NCBI RefSeq assembly: GCF_014489615.1
Contig: NZ_CP060825.1
Location: forward strand, 1,109,001-1,173,000
Origin: Streptomyces genisteinicus
Lineage (GTDB): Bacteria > Actinomycetota > Actinomycetes > Streptomycetales > Streptomycetaceae
Direction of reading: 5' to 3'
DNA length: 64,000 bases
This document shows, one piece after another, positions 63,109 through 64,000 of the stretch. The notes beneath the pieces are model-generated. The model worked only from the letters and a program-made list of their open reading frames with translations, was not told the DNA's origin and ran no database searches. The position numbers and the translations under genes are program-made. Position 1 is the stretch's first letter; every line of letters starts with the position of its first letter.

Positions 63109-63133
63109 GCGGGCCCGGGATCTCCGGGCCCGC
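63109..63133. terminator. Terminator between the membrane protein and the GNAT gene
   Basis: A 10-bp stem (GCGGGCCCGG and its complement) with a 5-base loop sits between converging stops. A 20-odd-base direct repeat (GGTCACCGG plus GTCCGGCGGGCCCG) spans 63070-63118. Confidence 0.6.
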
Positions 63134-63140
63134 GGGCGGC

Positions 63141-63644
63141 TCAGGCGCTGGCCGCGTAGGCGCTCGGCGCGGACTCCTTCTCCAGCGTGACGAGGGTCAG
63201 CCGCGGGCCGGCCTGCTCGGTGGAGACGGGTACGTAGCCGCGGCTGCGGTAGAGGCGCAGGTTGCTCTCGCTGCGGTGACCGGTGAACAGGCGGAAGCGC
63301 TCCGCGCGGGCGTCGCCCGCGAAGCGCTCCTCGATCGCGTCGAGCAGCCGCCCGCCGAGACCGTGGCGCTGCATCCGCGGGTGGACGATGAGCTTGGCGA
63401 TGCGGGCGGTGCCGGTGTCGTCGACCCGGCCGCGGACCGAGGCGACCACCTCGCCGCCGAGGCGGGCCACCAGCGCGTGCCCCTCGGCGAGTTCACGCCG
63501 CAGGTCGGAGAGCGTCTGGGTGAGCGGCTCGATGCCGTAGTCGCCGTAGAGCTCGGCCTCGGTCTGGTAGCACAGAAACTGCAGTTTGAGGATGTGCTCC
63601 GCGTCGTCCTCGGTCGCCGCTGAGATGGTCACGCTCATGCCCAT
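63141..63644 (-). CDS. GNAT-family N-acetyltransferase
   Basis: A 167-residue enzyme with a standard GNAT core: ISAATEDDAEHILKL at the start, the acetyl-CoA-binding stretch LIVHPRMQRHGLGGRLLDAIEERF, and RLFTGHRSESNLRLYRSRGY. The substrate is unknown. I start at the ATG at 63644, which has GGAGG nine bases before. An ATG two codons later is possible. Its start lies 37 bases after the stop of the sigma factor, so the two genes are likely cotranscribed. Confidence 0.88.
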   Translation of the reverse strand: MGMSVTISAATEDDAEHILKLQFLCYQTEAELYGDYGIEPLTQTLSDLRRELAEGHALVARLGGEVVASVRGRVDDTGTARIAKLIVHPRMQRHGLGGRLLDAIEERFAGDARAERFRLFTGHRSESNLRLYRSRGYVPVSTEQAGPRLTLVTLEKESAPSAYAASA

Positions 63645-63681
63645 GTGCGCATGCCTCCCGCTCACCTGTTCCGCCGGTTGT

Positions 63682-64000
63682 CTACCGCTCCCTTCCCAGA
63701 TGCCCGGGAGCTGCAACCTCTGCCGCGAGCATTCTGCGCAGACATCCCAGGCATCGGGAACGCATCGGCCCCAGACTCCCCTGTGAGATACCCAACGTCC
63801 CTGCGATTTCCCGGTAGGTGGGGTCCTCGGGGGCGAGCATCGCGGTCAGCAGCCGGGGGCAGTTCCCCGGAGTGCGGGCGACGGCCGCACGCAGCGCGCG
63901 CCGCCGCTCGGAGCGCAGCGCGGCCCGCTCGGGGCCCGCGGCCGGGTCGGTGGCGGGGTCGGCGGCGGGCTCGTGACGGTACGGCAGTTCCCGGGCGGCG
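63682..64000 (-). CDS. C-terminal part of a sigma-70 family (ECF-like) RNA polymerase sigma factor, partial
   Basis: The frame runs in from the right edge to a TAG at 63682-63684. Its last 75 residues include TPGNCPRLLTAMLAPEDP then TYREIAGTLGISQGSLGPMRSRCLGCLRRML. This is the region 4 helix-turn-helix of sigma-70-type factors, which contacts the -35 element. The 40 residues before are charged, Ala/Arg-rich linker. The rest of the gene is outside the window. It is followed by the GNAT gene, 37 bases on. Confidence 0.8.
   Translation of the reverse strand, partial: AARELPYRHEPAADPATDPAAGPERAALRSERRRALRAAVARTPGNCPRLLTAMLAPEDPTYREIAGTLGISQGSLGPMRSRCLGCLRRMLAAEVAAPGHLGRER

Overview
The window is chromosomal DNA from a Streptomyces or a very close relative. 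GC content is very high, GTG starts are frequent, and nearly every gap between genes carries a long GC-rich hairpin. It contains ssgB, which is specific to sporulating streptomycetes, and from memory the gene order follows the core block around relA, ruv, pdx, ssgB and cobT of the S. coelicolor chromosome. There is no transposase, integrase, phage gene or CRISPR array, so this is mostly conserved core with a few lineage-specific inserts.

Layout. 1-5.8 kb: end of an unidentified gene, an 18-bp tandem repeat, rarA, a vitamin K epoxide reductase-like redox protein, hisS behind a metallo-beta-lactamase-fold hydrolase, and a membrane-anchored cyclophilin. 5.9-18 kb: a DUF349 protein, then a long leftward housekeeping block: relA, apt, secF, secD, yajC, ruvB, ruvA, ruvC, yebC, pdxT, pdxS. 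19-23 kb: a LemA-like protein and the phosphatidylinositol mannoside block (mannosyltransferase, acyltransferase, phosphatidylinositol-phosphate synthase), with ATGA/GTGA-type overlaps. 23-32.7 kb: an EF-G-like GTPase with an altered G4 motif, a membrane protein, a HIT hydrolase, thrS, a DUF4365 nuclease-fold protein with its partner, and a DEDDh exonuclease.

32.9-38.4 kb is the most variable part: an orphan membrane protein, a 71-aa protein, and two identical tRNA-Val(CAC) genes in direct orientation flanking an SRPBCC gene and a very large hydrophobic protein. 38.4-45.7 kb: a PGPGW membrane protein, ssgB, a CGNR regulator, a 50-aa membrane protein, an arylamine N-acetyltransferase, a DsbA-type protein, a tandem GNAT, and pabC-pabB (p-aminobenzoate). 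45.8-46.3 kb: a tRNA operon Gly-Cys-Val-Val-Val. 46.3-50.8 kb: small proteins, an aminoglycoside-phosphotransferase-fold protein, a Ser/Thr kinase and a SPOUT methyltransferase. 50.9-57.9 kb: cobalamin/sirohaem genes (CysG/CobA type, a BluB-CobT fusion with a roughly 720-residue disordered N-terminus, CobL). 58-64 kb: a RimJ-type GNAT, the methionine ABC transporter metNIQ with a candidate leaderless leader peptide and an operator-like palindrome, two small membrane proteins, a GNAT, and the C-terminal part of a sigma factor cut by the window edge.

The observations I rate highest are the candidate Cys/Met leader peptide and palindrome before metNIQ, the AT-rich palindrome before ssgB, the BluB-CobT fusion, the DUF4365 nuclease pair, and the tRNA-Val duplications. 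Coordinates were read by eye. Start codons were chosen from ribosome-binding sites and remembered family N-termini. No database search was run.
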